The notes under the pieces are model-generated. The model was not told where the DNA came from, did no database searches, and saw only the letters and a program-made list of their open reading frames with translations. This document shows, in pieces, positions 53,161-63,700 of a DNA stretch of 64,000 nucleotides. Origin of the DNA: Oceanospirillaceae bacterium. Lineage in GTDB: Bacteria; Pseudomonadota; Gammaproteobacteria; Pseudomonadales; Balneatricaceae. The position numbers and the translations under genes were made by a program. Numbering within the stretch: the stretch's first letter is position 1; every line of letters begins with the position of its first letter. The DNA is taken from contig NYZU01000008.1 of assembly GCA_002686055.1 (NCBI GenBank), positions 1 to 64,000 on the forward strand, given 5' to 3'.

Positions 53161-54921
53161 ATGCCTAATCTTTTTAAGCGAATTTGGCGCGCCTGGCCCG
53201 CCCATATTTGGCTAGCGAACTATAACAGAAAGAGCTTTAATGCCGATTTGCTGGCTGGCTTAGTCGTAACTATGATGTTAATCCCCCAAGGGCTAGCCTA
53301 TGCCATGCTCGCTGGCTTACCCCCTGTTACGGGTCTTTATGCCAGTATTTTGCCATTATTTGCTTATGCCCTATTTGCATCAAGCCGGACTTTAGCTGTG
53401 GGGCCGGTTGCCATTATTTCATTATTATCCGCTAATGCCGTTGCCATAGCCCATCAGAAAACCAATATAGATGTGATTAGTCTCTCCGTGACATTAGCCA
53501 TGCTGTCAGGTCTACTCATGCTGATTATGGGCATACTTAAATTGGGCTTTATAGCCAATTTATTATCAAGACCAGTGTCAATAGGGTTTATTACAGGTGC
53601 TAGTATTGTCATTGCTTTGGGCCAATTAAAGCATATTCTTGGTATTAATATTAATGGTCATAACTTGCCTCAACTAGGCCAAAGCATCATTGTCAATATA
53701 AGCACCCTTGATAACATGACTAGTCTAGTTGGTTTGGCCACTGTCAGCTTTTTATTTTGGAGTCGACATTATTTAAAGAATTTAATGCGTGCTTTTTGCT
53801 CCATTAATTTCGCTTATGCCATCAGTAAAATGGCACCCATTTTGGCTGCCTGTGTGGCCACTTTTGTGGTTAGTTATTGGCAACTTAATACAGCTGGGGT
53901 AAAAGTAATTGGCGAAATAGCCGTTGGTTTACCCAGCTTACAATGGCCAAACCTAGCCCAGGATGTCATTTTAGCCTTGCTACCCGCGGCCATCATTATT
54001 AGCTTAATTGGCTATGTTGAGTCTATTTCTGTGGCCCAAACACTAGCTAATAAACGCCGTCAGCAAATTAACCCTAATCATGAACTACTTGGCTTAGGTG
54101 CGGCTAATGCAGCGGCATCTATATCGGGTGGTTTTGCGGTAACTGGTGGCTTGTCTCGCTCAATAGTCAATTTTGATGCCGGTGCTGTAACACCGATGGC
54201 TGGCATATTCAGTGCCCTAGGCATTGCTTTAGCCAGTTTATTTTTAACACCCCTATTTGCCTTACTGCCCAAAGCAGTATTGGGAGCTACTATTTTTATT
54301 GCTGTTCTGAGCCTTATGGATATACATGAATTTCGCTTTACTTGGCGCTATTCGAAACAGGATTTTATGGCCATGCTAATTACTCTTAGCAGCGTTTTAT
54401 TCGTCGGTGTTGAAGCAGGTGTAATAGCTGGTGTGATGGCCAGTGTGGCTCTACTTTTATGGCGCACCAGTCGCCCACATACAGCCATTGTAGGTCCTAT
54501 TCCTGGCACCGAGCACTTTCGTAATGTAGAACGCTATGCTGTAGAGCAATGTGATCAGTTAGTTACCTTACGCATAGACGAAAGCTTATTCTTTGGCAAT
54601 ATACGTTTTTTAGAGAATCAAATTAATCAAATCTTGGCCGCAAAAAAAGATCATTTACAACACTTGATATTAATGGCCTCAGGTATCAACCATATTGATT
54701 CGACCGCTGTAGAAAAGCTCTTAGACTTCAATCAACAGCTCAAAGGTAGAGGTATCACTTTACATATGTCTGAAGTAAAAGGCCCGGTGTTAGACCGTCT
54801 AGAAAAGACCCAATTTACCAGTCACCTAACTGGCCATGTTTTTCTCAGTCAATACCAAGCTTGGCAAACTTTAGCTGTTGATCAAAATCAAGCCACAGTG
54901 CATAGCCAATCCAGTATTTGA
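53161..54921 (+). CDS. SulP-family anion transporter with C-terminal STAS domain
   Basis: LLAGLVVTMMLIPQGLAYAMLAGLPPVTGLYASILP; STAS region LILMASGINHIDSTAVEKLLDF. Confidence 0.94.
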   Translation: MPNLFKRIWRAWPAHIWLANYNRKSFNADLLAGLVVTMMLIPQGLAYAMLAGLPPVTGLYASILPLFAYALFASSRTLAVGPVAIISLLSANAVAIAHQKTNIDVISLSVTLAMLSGLLMLIMGILKLGFIANLLSRPVSIGFITGASIVIALGQLKHILGININGHNLPQLGQSIIVNISTLDNMTSLVGLATVSFLFWSRHYLKNLMRAFCSINFAYAISKMAPILAACVATFVVSYWQLNTAGVKVIGEIAVGLPSLQWPNLAQDVILALLPAAIIISLIGYVESISVAQTLANKRRQQINPNHELLGLGAANAAASISGGFAVTGGLSRSIVNFDAGAVTPMAGIFSALGIALASLFLTPLFALLPKAVLGATIFIAVLSLMDIHEFRFTWRYSKQDFMAMLITLSSVLFVGVEAGVIAGVMASVALLLWRTSRPHTAIVGPIPGTEHFRNVERYAVEQCDQLVTLRIDESLFFGNIRFLENQINQILAAKKDHLQHLILMASGINHIDSTAVEKLLDFNQQLKGRGITLHMSEVKGPVLDRLEKTQFTSHLTGHVFLSQYQAWQTLAVDQNQATVHSQSSI

Positions 54922-54922
54922 A

Positions 54923-55612
54923 CTATATATTTGGTATTGTCCAATTAATTTCCGACTGACCTTGTTGTTGCAGATAAAGATTTGCTTGGGAAAAGTGCCC
55001 GTTACCAAGAAAACCTCGGTGAGCAGATAATGGCGAAGGATGAGGTGATTGCAAAACACAGTGCTTATCACGATCAATTATTTTACCCTTCTTTTGCGCA
55101 TAACTACCCCACAACATAAACACTATGCCCTGTCGCTGGCTGTTTAACTCCTGCACAATGCAATCGGTAAAATGCTCCCAACCCTTCCCTTGATGAGAGC
55201 CAGCATTAGCTTGCTCTACGGTAAGGGTAGCATTTAACAATAACACCCCTTGTTCGGCCCAGCTTTGCAGATAACCGTTATTGGGCATTGCCAAACCTAA
55301 ATCACGTTGCAGCTCTTTATAGATATTTAATAATGATGGTGGAATTTTTACGCCGGGTTGCACGGAAAAGCTAAGGCCATGGGCTTGCTTAGGCCCGTGG
55401 TACGGGTCCTGCCCTAAAATAACCACTTTTACCTGCTCAAAAGGAGTGGAATTTAAGGCATTAAAAATATCCTTACCCGGTGGAAAAATAACTTTGCCCT
55501 GCTGTTTTTCCTGTTGCAAAAATGACTTAAGATCTTGCATATAGGGTTGCTTAAACTCGTTCTCTAAACGACTTAACCAAGTGGGATGAAGTTGAATACT
55601 GGTGCTGTTCAT
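54923..55612 (-). CDS. ung: Uracil-DNA glycosylase
   Basis: [48 protein letters not shown]. Confidence 0.97.
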   Translation of the reverse strand: MNSTSIQLHPTWLSRLENEFKQPYMQDLKSFLQQEKQQGKVIFPPGKDIFNALNSTPFEQVKVVILGQDPYHGPKQAHGLSFSVQPGVKIPPSLLNIYKELQRDLGLAMPNNGYLQSWAEQGVLLLNATLTVEQANAGSHQGKGWEHFTDCIVQELNSQRQGIVFMLWGSYAQKKGKIIDRDKHCVLQSPHPSPLSAHRGFLGNGHFSQANLYLQQQGQSEINWTIPNI

Positions 55613-55877
55613 TTGCGTTTATCTATTATCTATGTTCGTTTCAGTATGATGAATAATCAACCATATAGTCAGTTAGTTTTATTATAGCCAATAACGAAGA
55701 TTATAAGGACACAATAATATCACCTTAAACAAGCCGATAGTTTGGTGGCCATTGTTGTTTCGATTAACAGTAAAGACGATAATTTACTTAAGTCTATATT
55801 TAGATTGGATTATATTGAAAAATAGCTATACTCGATCAATCTAGAATAGTTAACCAACCTGTGAGTGATCAGCACTG

Positions 55878-57713
55878 ATGTTTAAATTTTTTGAAAATCT
55901 TGCGCCACCCTACCCGCAGGAAGAACCGACCCAACCTCCCGCCACTTTAGTCGCTTTTATTTGGCATTATTGCTCCGGCCTAAAGCGTTATTTGGGCTTA
56001 ATGGCAATTACTTCCGCCAGCCTCGCCTTTCTTGAGGTTTTGGTATATGGATTTATGGGGCAATTGGTTGATTGGTTAGCTGGGCTTTCACGTGCTTCTT
56101 TCTTGGCAGAACAAAAGCATACTCTGTGGATGTATGGCATTTTATTGTTGGTCATTATGCCCTTGATGTTGGCAGCCAATAATCTTTTCCGCCATCAAAT
56201 TCTGATGGGCAACCTACCCATGCGTATGCGTTGGCAAGCCCATCGTTATTTGCTCAAACAAAGCATGTCCTTTTACCAAGATGACTATGCTGGACGCATT
56301 GCCACCAAAGTGATGCAAGGCGCACTGGCAGTGCGTGACACGGCTATCAAGTCCTGTGACACCTTTGTTTATGTGACTGTCTATTTAATCTCCATGGTCG
56401 CCGTTATTAGCTACACCGACTGGCGTATGGCTATCCCTATGATGGTTTGGTTAGTCTGTTTTGTGGCTACGCAATTATTTTTTGCTCCACGCCTAAAAAA
56501 AATCTCCGAGGCGCAAGCTAATGAGCGAGCCATCATGACAGGCCGCGTAGTCGATAGCTACACCAATATTGCTACGGTCAAACTTTTTGCCCATACCAAA
56601 GGTGAAGCTGAATATGCTCGTTCAGCCATGGACGGCTTTATGGTTACTGTGTATGACATGATGCGTAAGAGTACCAATATGGATATGGTTGTTAGTATCC
56701 TAAATAACCTGTTAGTTTTTGGCACCGCCGCTATTGGCATCTATCTTTGGCTTGGTGATACGGTCAGTATCGGAACTATTGCAGTTGGGGTTGCTTTAGC
56801 TCTTAGATTACAGGGTTTTTCCGATTGGATAATGTGGGAAATCTATTCTTTATTTGAAAATATTGGGACAGTTATTGATTCCATGACCACTTTGGCCAAC
56901 CCCCATACCGTGGTTGACGAAACAGATGCCGCACTGGAAGTGACCAAAGGACAAATTGAATTTGATAATGTGGGTTTTCACTATGGTAAGGAAAGTGGCG
57001 TTATTGACAATTTTAATCTCACCATAGCGGCGGGTGAAAAAATAGGTATTGTTGGCCGCTCTGGGGCCGGAAAATCAACCATGGTAAATCTCCTGTTGCG
57101 CTTTCATGATGTTGAAACAGGTGAAATACGTATTGACGGCAAAAATATTAGCCAAGTAAGCCAAGATAGTTTGCGTGCTGCCATTGGTATGGTTACCCAA
57201 GACACCTCCTTATTGCATCGATCGGTGCGCGAAAATATTGTCTATGGCAAACCTGATGCCAGCGATGCTGATATTGCCGCCGCCACTCGGAAGGCCGAAG
57301 CAGATAGCTTTATTTATGATTTAATTGATCCACATGGCAATAAAGGCTATATGGCACAGGTGGGTGAACGTGGCGTCAAACTATCGGGCGGTCAACGGCA
57401 ACGTATAGCTATTGCCCGCGTATTACTCAAAGATGCGCCCATCTTGGTCTTAGATGAAGCGACATCTGCCCTTGATTCTGAGGTAGAAGCTTCAATACAG
57501 CGCGCCCTGTATCGATTAATGGCTAACAAAACCGTTATCGCAATCGCTCACCGTTTATCCACTATCGCTGCCATGGATCGACTGATTGTGATGGATGAAG
57601 GTAAAATTATTGAGCAAGGTAGCCACCAAGAACTATTAGCTCTTGAAGGTATTTATGCCAAACTATGGCGCCATCAAACAGGTGGATTTATTGGTTTTGA
57701 GGATGATATCTAG
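55878..57713 (+). CDS. ABC transporter, fused permease/ATP-binding exporter
   Basis: Six-TM domain then GRSGAGKSTMVNLLLRF, LSGGQRQRIAIARVLLKDAPILVLDEATSALDSE. Confidence 0.95.
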   Translation: MFKFFENLAPPYPQEEPTQPPATLVAFIWHYCSGLKRYLGLMAITSASLAFLEVLVYGFMGQLVDWLAGLSRASFLAEQKHTLWMYGILLLVIMPLMLAANNLFRHQILMGNLPMRMRWQAHRYLLKQSMSFYQDDYAGRIATKVMQGALAVRDTAIKSCDTFVYVTVYLISMVAVISYTDWRMAIPMMVWLVCFVATQLFFAPRLKKISEAQANERAIMTGRVVDSYTNIATVKLFAHTKGEAEYARSAMDGFMVTVYDMMRKSTNMDMVVSILNNLLVFGTAAIGIYLWLGDTVSIGTIAVGVALALRLQGFSDWIMWEIYSLFENIGTVIDSMTTLANPHTVVDETDAALEVTKGQIEFDNVGFHYGKESGVIDNFNLTIAAGEKIGIVGRSGAGKSTMVNLLLRFHDVETGEIRIDGKNISQVSQDSLRAAIGMVTQDTSLLHRSVRENIVYGKPDASDADIAAATRKAEADSFIYDLIDPHGNKGYMAQVGERGVKLSGGQRQRIAIARVLLKDAPILVLDEATSALDSEVEASIQRALYRLMANKTVIAIAHRLSTIAAMDRLIVMDEGKIIEQGSHQELLALEGIYAKLWRHQTGGFIGFEDDI

Positions 57714-58969
57714 CCCAAATAGGCTTTACGCACTTCCTCTGCAATTATCTTCAGGCCCTGTTCTATGCGCTCAGGGCTTTGGGCTGCATAATTGATACGA
57801 ATGCACTCATGGCGATGCCGCCAATCATCTTGGATACCCATAAAGAAATGGTGGCCAGACACCACAATTACATTGCGCGCCTTAAGCCGCTCATATAACG
57901 TCTGACTGGAAATGGGTAGATCTTTAAACCACAACCAAGCAAACATAGTGCCTTCGGGCTTATGCATATGCCAAGGAATTTGGCTATCCATTTCTCGGTG
58001 TAAAATGCGTTTGGCAAATTCTAATCGCTCTACATAGTATGGTCTTATGATTTGCTGACTTAAATCAATAATATCACCCGTAGACACCAAATCCTGTGCT
58101 AACAGGGCACCAAAATTACCACTCGCTAAGTTAATGATGGCGTTGGTGCGCGATAGTGCCTGAATAACTTCTTCGTTGGCAATCACTATACCCATTCTGG
58201 CACTGGGCAAACCCAATTTGGAAAGACTTAAACACACAATAGTATTGGGATTCCAAAAAGGAGTGGCTTGGGTAAAAATCAACCCAGGGAATGGCAGACC
58301 ATAGGCACCATCAATAATCAGTGGCACATCATTTGCCTGTGCTAGAGCATCTAGGTGCTCCACTTCCTCATCGGTAATAACATTACCTGTAGGGTTGGTC
58401 GGCCTTGAAACACAAATAGCACCTGTATCTGCGCCCACTTTTAACTCATCAAACCGTACTCTATATTTAAATTCGCGGTCATCTAATTTATCAATTTGGG
58501 GATGAGCTGCCGTGAAAAAATCTGCTCCCAGGCCAGCATCAGCATAGCCAATATATTCTGGCGCTAAAGGCAGCTGTATTTGCAGTTTGCTACCATCTTT
58601 AAATGTCCCAGCAAACAAATTAAAGAGCATAAAAAAACCGGCCTGACTGCCATTAGTAAGGGCAATATTGCGTTCCGATATCTGCCATCCCAAACGTCGC
58701 CGTAACAAAGTTGCTAACTCACTAATAAAACTTGAATTGCCTTGCGGGGGGTCATAACTTCCTAGCATCTGACTTAATAACTTTGGTTCCGATGCTAAAC
58801 GCGCAATACGGGCCTTAAAAACAGCTTCCACAGACGGAATAGAGGCCGGATTCCCTCCTCCCATCATAAGCATATCTTGGCCACTATTTAATGCGTCACC
58901 AATATCATCCATAAGTACCTGAATACCTGTGGAAGAACCAAATTTTTCGCCAAATGCGGATAGTTTCAT
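57710..58969 (-). CDS. avtA: Valine--pyruvate transaminase (ORF extends to 59020; MKLSAFGEKFG start at 58969)
   Basis: LSAFGEKFGSSTGIQVLMDDIGDALN...MMGGGNPASIP; PTNPTGNVIT; SLSKLGLPSARMGIVI PLP-Lys motif. Confidence 0.9.
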   Translation of the reverse strand: MKLSAFGEKFGSSTGIQVLMDDIGDALNSGQDMLMMGGGNPASIPSVEAVFKARIARLASEPKLLSQMLGSYDPPQGNSSFISELATLLRRRLGWQISERNIALTNGSQAGFFMLFNLFAGTFKDGSKLQIQLPLAPEYIGYADAGLGADFFTAAHPQIDKLDDREFKYRVRFDELKVGADTGAICVSRPTNPTGNVITDEEVEHLDALAQANDVPLIIDGAYGLPFPGLIFTQATPFWNPNTIVCLSLSKLGLPSARMGIVIANEEVIQALSRTNAIINLASGNFGALLAQDLVSTGDIIDLSQQIIRPYYVERLEFAKRILHREMDSQIPWHMHKPEGTMFAWLWFKDLPISSQTLYERLKARNVIVVSGHHFFMGIQDDWRHRHECIRINYAAQSPERIEQGLKIIAEEVRKAYLG

Positions 58970-58985
58970 CGTCTTCTTAAAGCCT

Positions 58986-59483
58986 TTATGAGTCAATAAA
59001 ATATTGCCAAAACTCGGCAATACCTGCTCCCTCGCTCAGTTCATAAGGTGCAAACCCAAATCTACGATAAGCTTTTTGGGCAGTATGATTATTGCCTAAT
59101 ACCTCAAGGGTCACTTTCACTGCTCCGCCTATTTCTGCTTCTTCAACGACGGCCTGAAGTAAATGTCGACTCAAACTTTGGCCACGATATTCTGGCAACA
59201 ATGCCAAGTCATGAATATTAACCAAAGGTTGGGCTGCAAAAGTAGAAAAGCCCCACAAACAATTGCAAAAACCAACACTCTTGCCATCAACACGAACAAG
59301 GATACTAAACATATTGGTTTGTGCCGGCAATTCAGTTAGCAGACGTTGTTGAACGTCATTACTCAAAGCTTTCGCTCCACCCATTGGATCTAAGGCATAA
59401 CTATTCAACAAACTGATTAGCTCTTTTACTTGAGTTTGATCTTGATAATCAACTTTAACCGTCTCAATTTTAATCATAGCCAT
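58986..59483 (-). CDS. GNAT family N-acetyltransferase
   Basis: VNIHDLALLPEYRGQSLSRHLLQAVVEEAE...LEVLGNNHTAQKAYRRFGFAPYEL. Confidence 0.9.
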   Translation of the reverse strand: MAMIKIETVKVDYQDQTQVKELISLLNSYALDPMGGAKALSNDVQQRLLTELPAQTNMFSILVRVDGKSVGFCNCLWGFSTFAAQPLVNIHDLALLPEYRGQSLSRHLLQAVVEEAEIGGAVKVTLEVLGNNHTAQKAYRRFGFAPYELSEGAGIAEFWQYFIDS

Positions 59484-59602
59484 AAAAATAATATAAACCT
59501 TTATATTCCAATATAGAATATATATTTAATTTTTTATTACTTCTTGTTACAAAAAAATTGCGGCATAATACTTTTGAAATATTACTTTACACAGCTACAA
59601 CT

Positions 59603-60259
59603 ATGTCCACAATTTCTACACCGAACCTTTCAGAACTACTCGCGCCCATGGCCGAGATACTGCCAGAACAAGCAGATGCCAAAGCCAGTGAAAAATTCTT
59701 GCGCCTCTGCTTACAACACGCCAAGAACCCAATTATAACCACCAGTTTTGGCCCTCAATCTGGGGTATTATTGCATATGGTAAGTAAGATTGCGCCCAAC
59801 ATTAAAGTTGTTTGGGTGGATTCTGGTTATAACTTGCCCGCAACATACAAACATGCTGAAAAGCTGACAAAGGAACTTAGCCTCAACTTAAAAGTTTATA
59901 CTCCTAGTACCAGTGCAGCTTTCTGGGATGCAACTCGCGGCGGCATTCCAACCGTTGATGACGATCGTCATGCTGACTTTACGGATAACTTTAAAATCAC
60001 GCCCTTTCAGCAAGCTCTATCGGAGTTAAAGCCTGACGTTTGGATATCTAGTGTGAGAAGAGAACAGTCAGCTCATCGTGCAAGTTTGCCCGCCGTTCAT
60101 AATGGCCCAGCGGGTATTATTAAGTTAGCTCCATTTATCACTTGGCAAGAGTCTGATATGCAAGCCTACTTGGATACCCATAATATTGCCGACGAAAGTC
60201 GTTATTTTGATCCAGTAAAAGCCCAATATGGACGCGAGTGTGGGCTACATAAACTGTAA
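59603..60259 (+). CDS. cysH: Phosphoadenylyl-sulfate reductase (ORF opens at 59558; MSTISTPNLSELL start at 59603)
   Basis: ITTSFGPQSGVLLHMVSKI, WVDSGYNLPATYKHAEKL, C-terminal ECGLHKL; lacks the paired Cys of Fe-S APS reductases. Confidence 0.93.
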   Translation: MSTISTPNLSELLAPMAEILPEQADAKASEKFLRLCLQHAKNPIITTSFGPQSGVLLHMVSKIAPNIKVVWVDSGYNLPATYKHAEKLTKELSLNLKVYTPSTSAAFWDATRGGIPTVDDDRHADFTDNFKITPFQQALSELKPDVWISSVRREQSAHRASLPAVHNGPAGIIKLAPFITWQESDMQAYLDTHNIADESRYFDPVKAQYGRECGLHKL

Positions 60260-60322
60260 TAATGACCCAAACTACTCAAGCATTAGAAACAATTTGGCAA
60301 ATCCCTGGTTGATTTTTAGCGA

Positions 60323-60607
60323 CTAAGATTTAAATATTGTTTCACCCATCTGATCGATAGCTTGGCGGGATTTAAACAAAGTGAGTTCATGGGCCCCATC
60401 TATAGTAGATGCCAAATCTGCACGTATAAACTGATGCTCAAGATCGTCCTTGGTAATCAAACCATTAACGCGATAGCCACCACTTACCTTGATGGGCTGA
60501 GTCGTAATAACAAAACCTTGATATTGATGTTCTTGGCTATCCACTTTTGCCTTAGCACTTCCTTCACTACCAGCAAATAGCCCCTTTAAGCCAGATAAAA
60601 AACCCAT
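60323..60607 (-). CDS. HlyU-family small protein
   Basis: MGFLSGLKGLFAGSEGSAKA...YQGFVITTQPIKVSGGYRVNGLITKD. Confidence 0.75.
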   Translation of the reverse strand: MGFLSGLKGLFAGSEGSAKAKVDSQEHQYQGFVITTQPIKVSGGYRVNGLITKDDLEHQFIRADLASTIDGAHELTLFKSRQAIDQMGETIFKS

Positions 60608-60701
60608 ATAGTTGCCTCTTGCTCCAAAAAACAGAGGCTAATCATAGCATATTGAATAGTATGTATGGACAGCAATTGAGCTTTAATTAAGTGGCTTGGC
60701 G

Positions 60702-63700
60702 CTATTCCATAATAACACTTAGACGCACATAAACACCTTCTATACCATATTCTAAAGCCGTAAGATCAGCATTGTAACCCGCCCAATTATAGCCCACAGC
60801 TGCATCAATATGATCGTTAAAGCGCTTACCCAACTCTACTACAAATCCCTCTTTACTATCTTTAGTCAGACTGGTACTCAGCAATCGATATTCACCACTA
60901 AGCCAAGTTTCTGGCAAAAAGTAATAGCGATTATTTATAGCTCCTAAACTGGTCACTGCTTCAGTCATAGGCAAACCAGGCATTTTTTCTTGTGCCTTAC
61001 GAATGGCTAATTTGCCACCTAAGGACCATTTATTTGTTATGTCATAGAGGATGTCTGCAGACATAACGTGACCTTTAAGTATTTCAAGACCCGTATAACT
61101 GGTTTGATCAGCAGGTTTTTGATCATCAAGCCAACTGTATTTACCGATAATATTGAGACGGTCATGTAATACTGGACGATAAGCAAAACCAAAATCGAAC
61201 TTATTATTACGGGCTTCAATCTTTTCTTGGTCACGATCTTTGGTGTAGCCTAAATCTAAATCAGTAAACAGGGTTATATCTTGGTTATACTTGCCTTTAA
61301 GGCCTGTTTGCAGGAGGTGGCGGTCGCGATTTTTTTGCCCCGTTTCCTGTGCCATTTCATAGCGAATAAGACCTCGCAATATTGATTTTTCCTGAGTATC
61401 TTGACGCACATATGCAGCACCAACACTGGCATTTTGGCGTTGGTCTTTAACTCCCTCCAAACGATGGACATAGCCCTGACCAGCACTAACATCGATGGCC
61501 CAATTACGATTGGGTTTATAGCCCACTGTTAAATCATAACCATCACTTTGCTCACCATCTGACTCCTGCTCATAGTTAGAAATGCCCACGCTTAGACTAC
61601 GTTCATCATCTATCTGATGTTTAATAGAACCCATCTGATCCTGACGCAAGTGCTTTCCCTTTAGCGTCATTGTGGTACTAACATCAAACTCAGTATCATC
61701 ACTAACAGCTCGATTAGCGCCCAGTGTTAGACTTTGACTATTATCCTGTTCTCCACCCCGTCCATCGGCAACGGCAACACGGTAACTTTGACCATTTTTT
61801 GGACTATAACTTAAGCCCACGCTAGAAGTCAGATGTTGATCTGCTGAATGTGCAATATCACTTTGAACGCTTACCTTATCCATTTTATAGCCAACACCCA
61901 AACTAGTTGCTACACGCTGATCAGTTTTGTGCTCAAGTCCACCTTTAACACTGAACTTGTCGCCTGCATAACCGGCACCAAGACTACTTGCTAAGCTATT
62001 ATCCGTGCCATATTTGAGGCCACTTTGCAGCGTTAATCTGTCTCGTAATTTATACTCAAGTTCAGCGGATCCTGTGCTTCCCTGGGGCCCATGTGTCGCC
62101 CCACTTTTGATCGTCACATTTTCCGATGCTCGATATCGAACATCAATTGCGGTGTGACTTTTGTCTTCGCCTTTGAGTGTTTGCTGTTGCTTTAAGGCTA
62201 TTTCGGTATCCTCTGATACTTGATAACGACCTTGTATGGCAACAGTATTCTCTTCATTTTCGATGTGACTTTGGTTGTTTGTATCTGCCTGCGTCGATTG
62301 CTGATGACGTAACTCAGCACTAACGGACAAACGTTCTGTTATCTGATTATTTGCCTGCACTGTGGTAATACGAGAATTTATCAGTTCTGTAGTTTCTTGT
62401 GCCTGGGAGTTATCCAAATCTTTGCGCCACTGGTGATGATACTTCAAATGTAAGTCAATCTGCTCGTTGATTTGGGCACTAATATTTTGACCTACAGCTT
62501 CCCAACCTTGCTGACTATCACTAGCTTGAGCAGAAAACTCTGACTCTGTATCACGATAGTAGTAGTCCAGCTTTACACGTTCATTAGGTGATTGGTATTG
62601 ACCTCGCAAAGAAAAAGCTGCCCCCTGATTGTTTGTATCTAGATTAGTAATGGAAACGTCGCTTTTTTGCCAAGTTAGACCACCATCAGTGGATACATAT
62701 CTGGGTTCTACTTCAGAGGCACTCTCGGCATAGGCTATATCTAACTTATGCTTTTTATCATCATCTAGAAAGGCAGTCGCTTCAATACTATCAAGTTCGT
62801 AAACACCATAGCTCTGGTCCTCTTTTATAGTGACCATACCTACCCTAAGTTTTTTATTGAGAGAATGACGTATAACACCACCACTAATACCTTTATTCCA
62901 ATCATCAATAACCACATAGTTATAGTTCACAAGTAGATAAACAGGATTATAGTTATCCTCCTCTTGATCAGTAATTAGTGATTCATTTTTTTCTGGCTCT
63001 AACAACGGCTTGTTAAGCATAATGCGACCCGCTGCCGCATTTACCTCATAGTCAGTTTCTTCTCTGAGAGTTCGTGTCGAAATAACATTGCCGCTTACCT
63101 TATCTCGTGTCTCAAGCTCTATCTTTATGCTATCTGCAACTACTTCGTTATGCTTTAAATAAAATAGACTGCCAGTAGGCGAGGCAAACTCTACATGACT
63201 TTTCTTTTCTAATACCCGGGCATCAAAAACATCAATCTCTGTTTTAGCATATCCATTTGCATCAATTTCGACAGACTCATAGTGGCCTTGGGCACCTTGC
63301 ATACTGCGCTGAAAACTAGCCAAATGTGCTGTAATACTTGGATTAATGCGCCCCCATTTGGCCCAAGAATCATCTTTCTCTACCAGTAAATATAGGGGGC
63401 CATCACTGTCGTTAGCAAGATTACTAACCAAAGCCGAATCTCCATACACAGCATAGGTTTGATTAATATCAATATTACGGAACCAGTCATCACGGCCACG
63501 TTCACTATCGACATTTGCTGTCAACAAATATTCACCTTTAATTATGCCCTTAAAGTAAACTTGTGCCTTGCCATCTTTCCATACAGAATCAGCATAACGC
63601 CTATCACCAGAAGTAGCCGTTTCTATGTTACCCGTAATTTGCCTTTGTCCAGCCTCCATATCGATAAGGCCAATGAGTAGGTATTCTTTATCATTAAACT

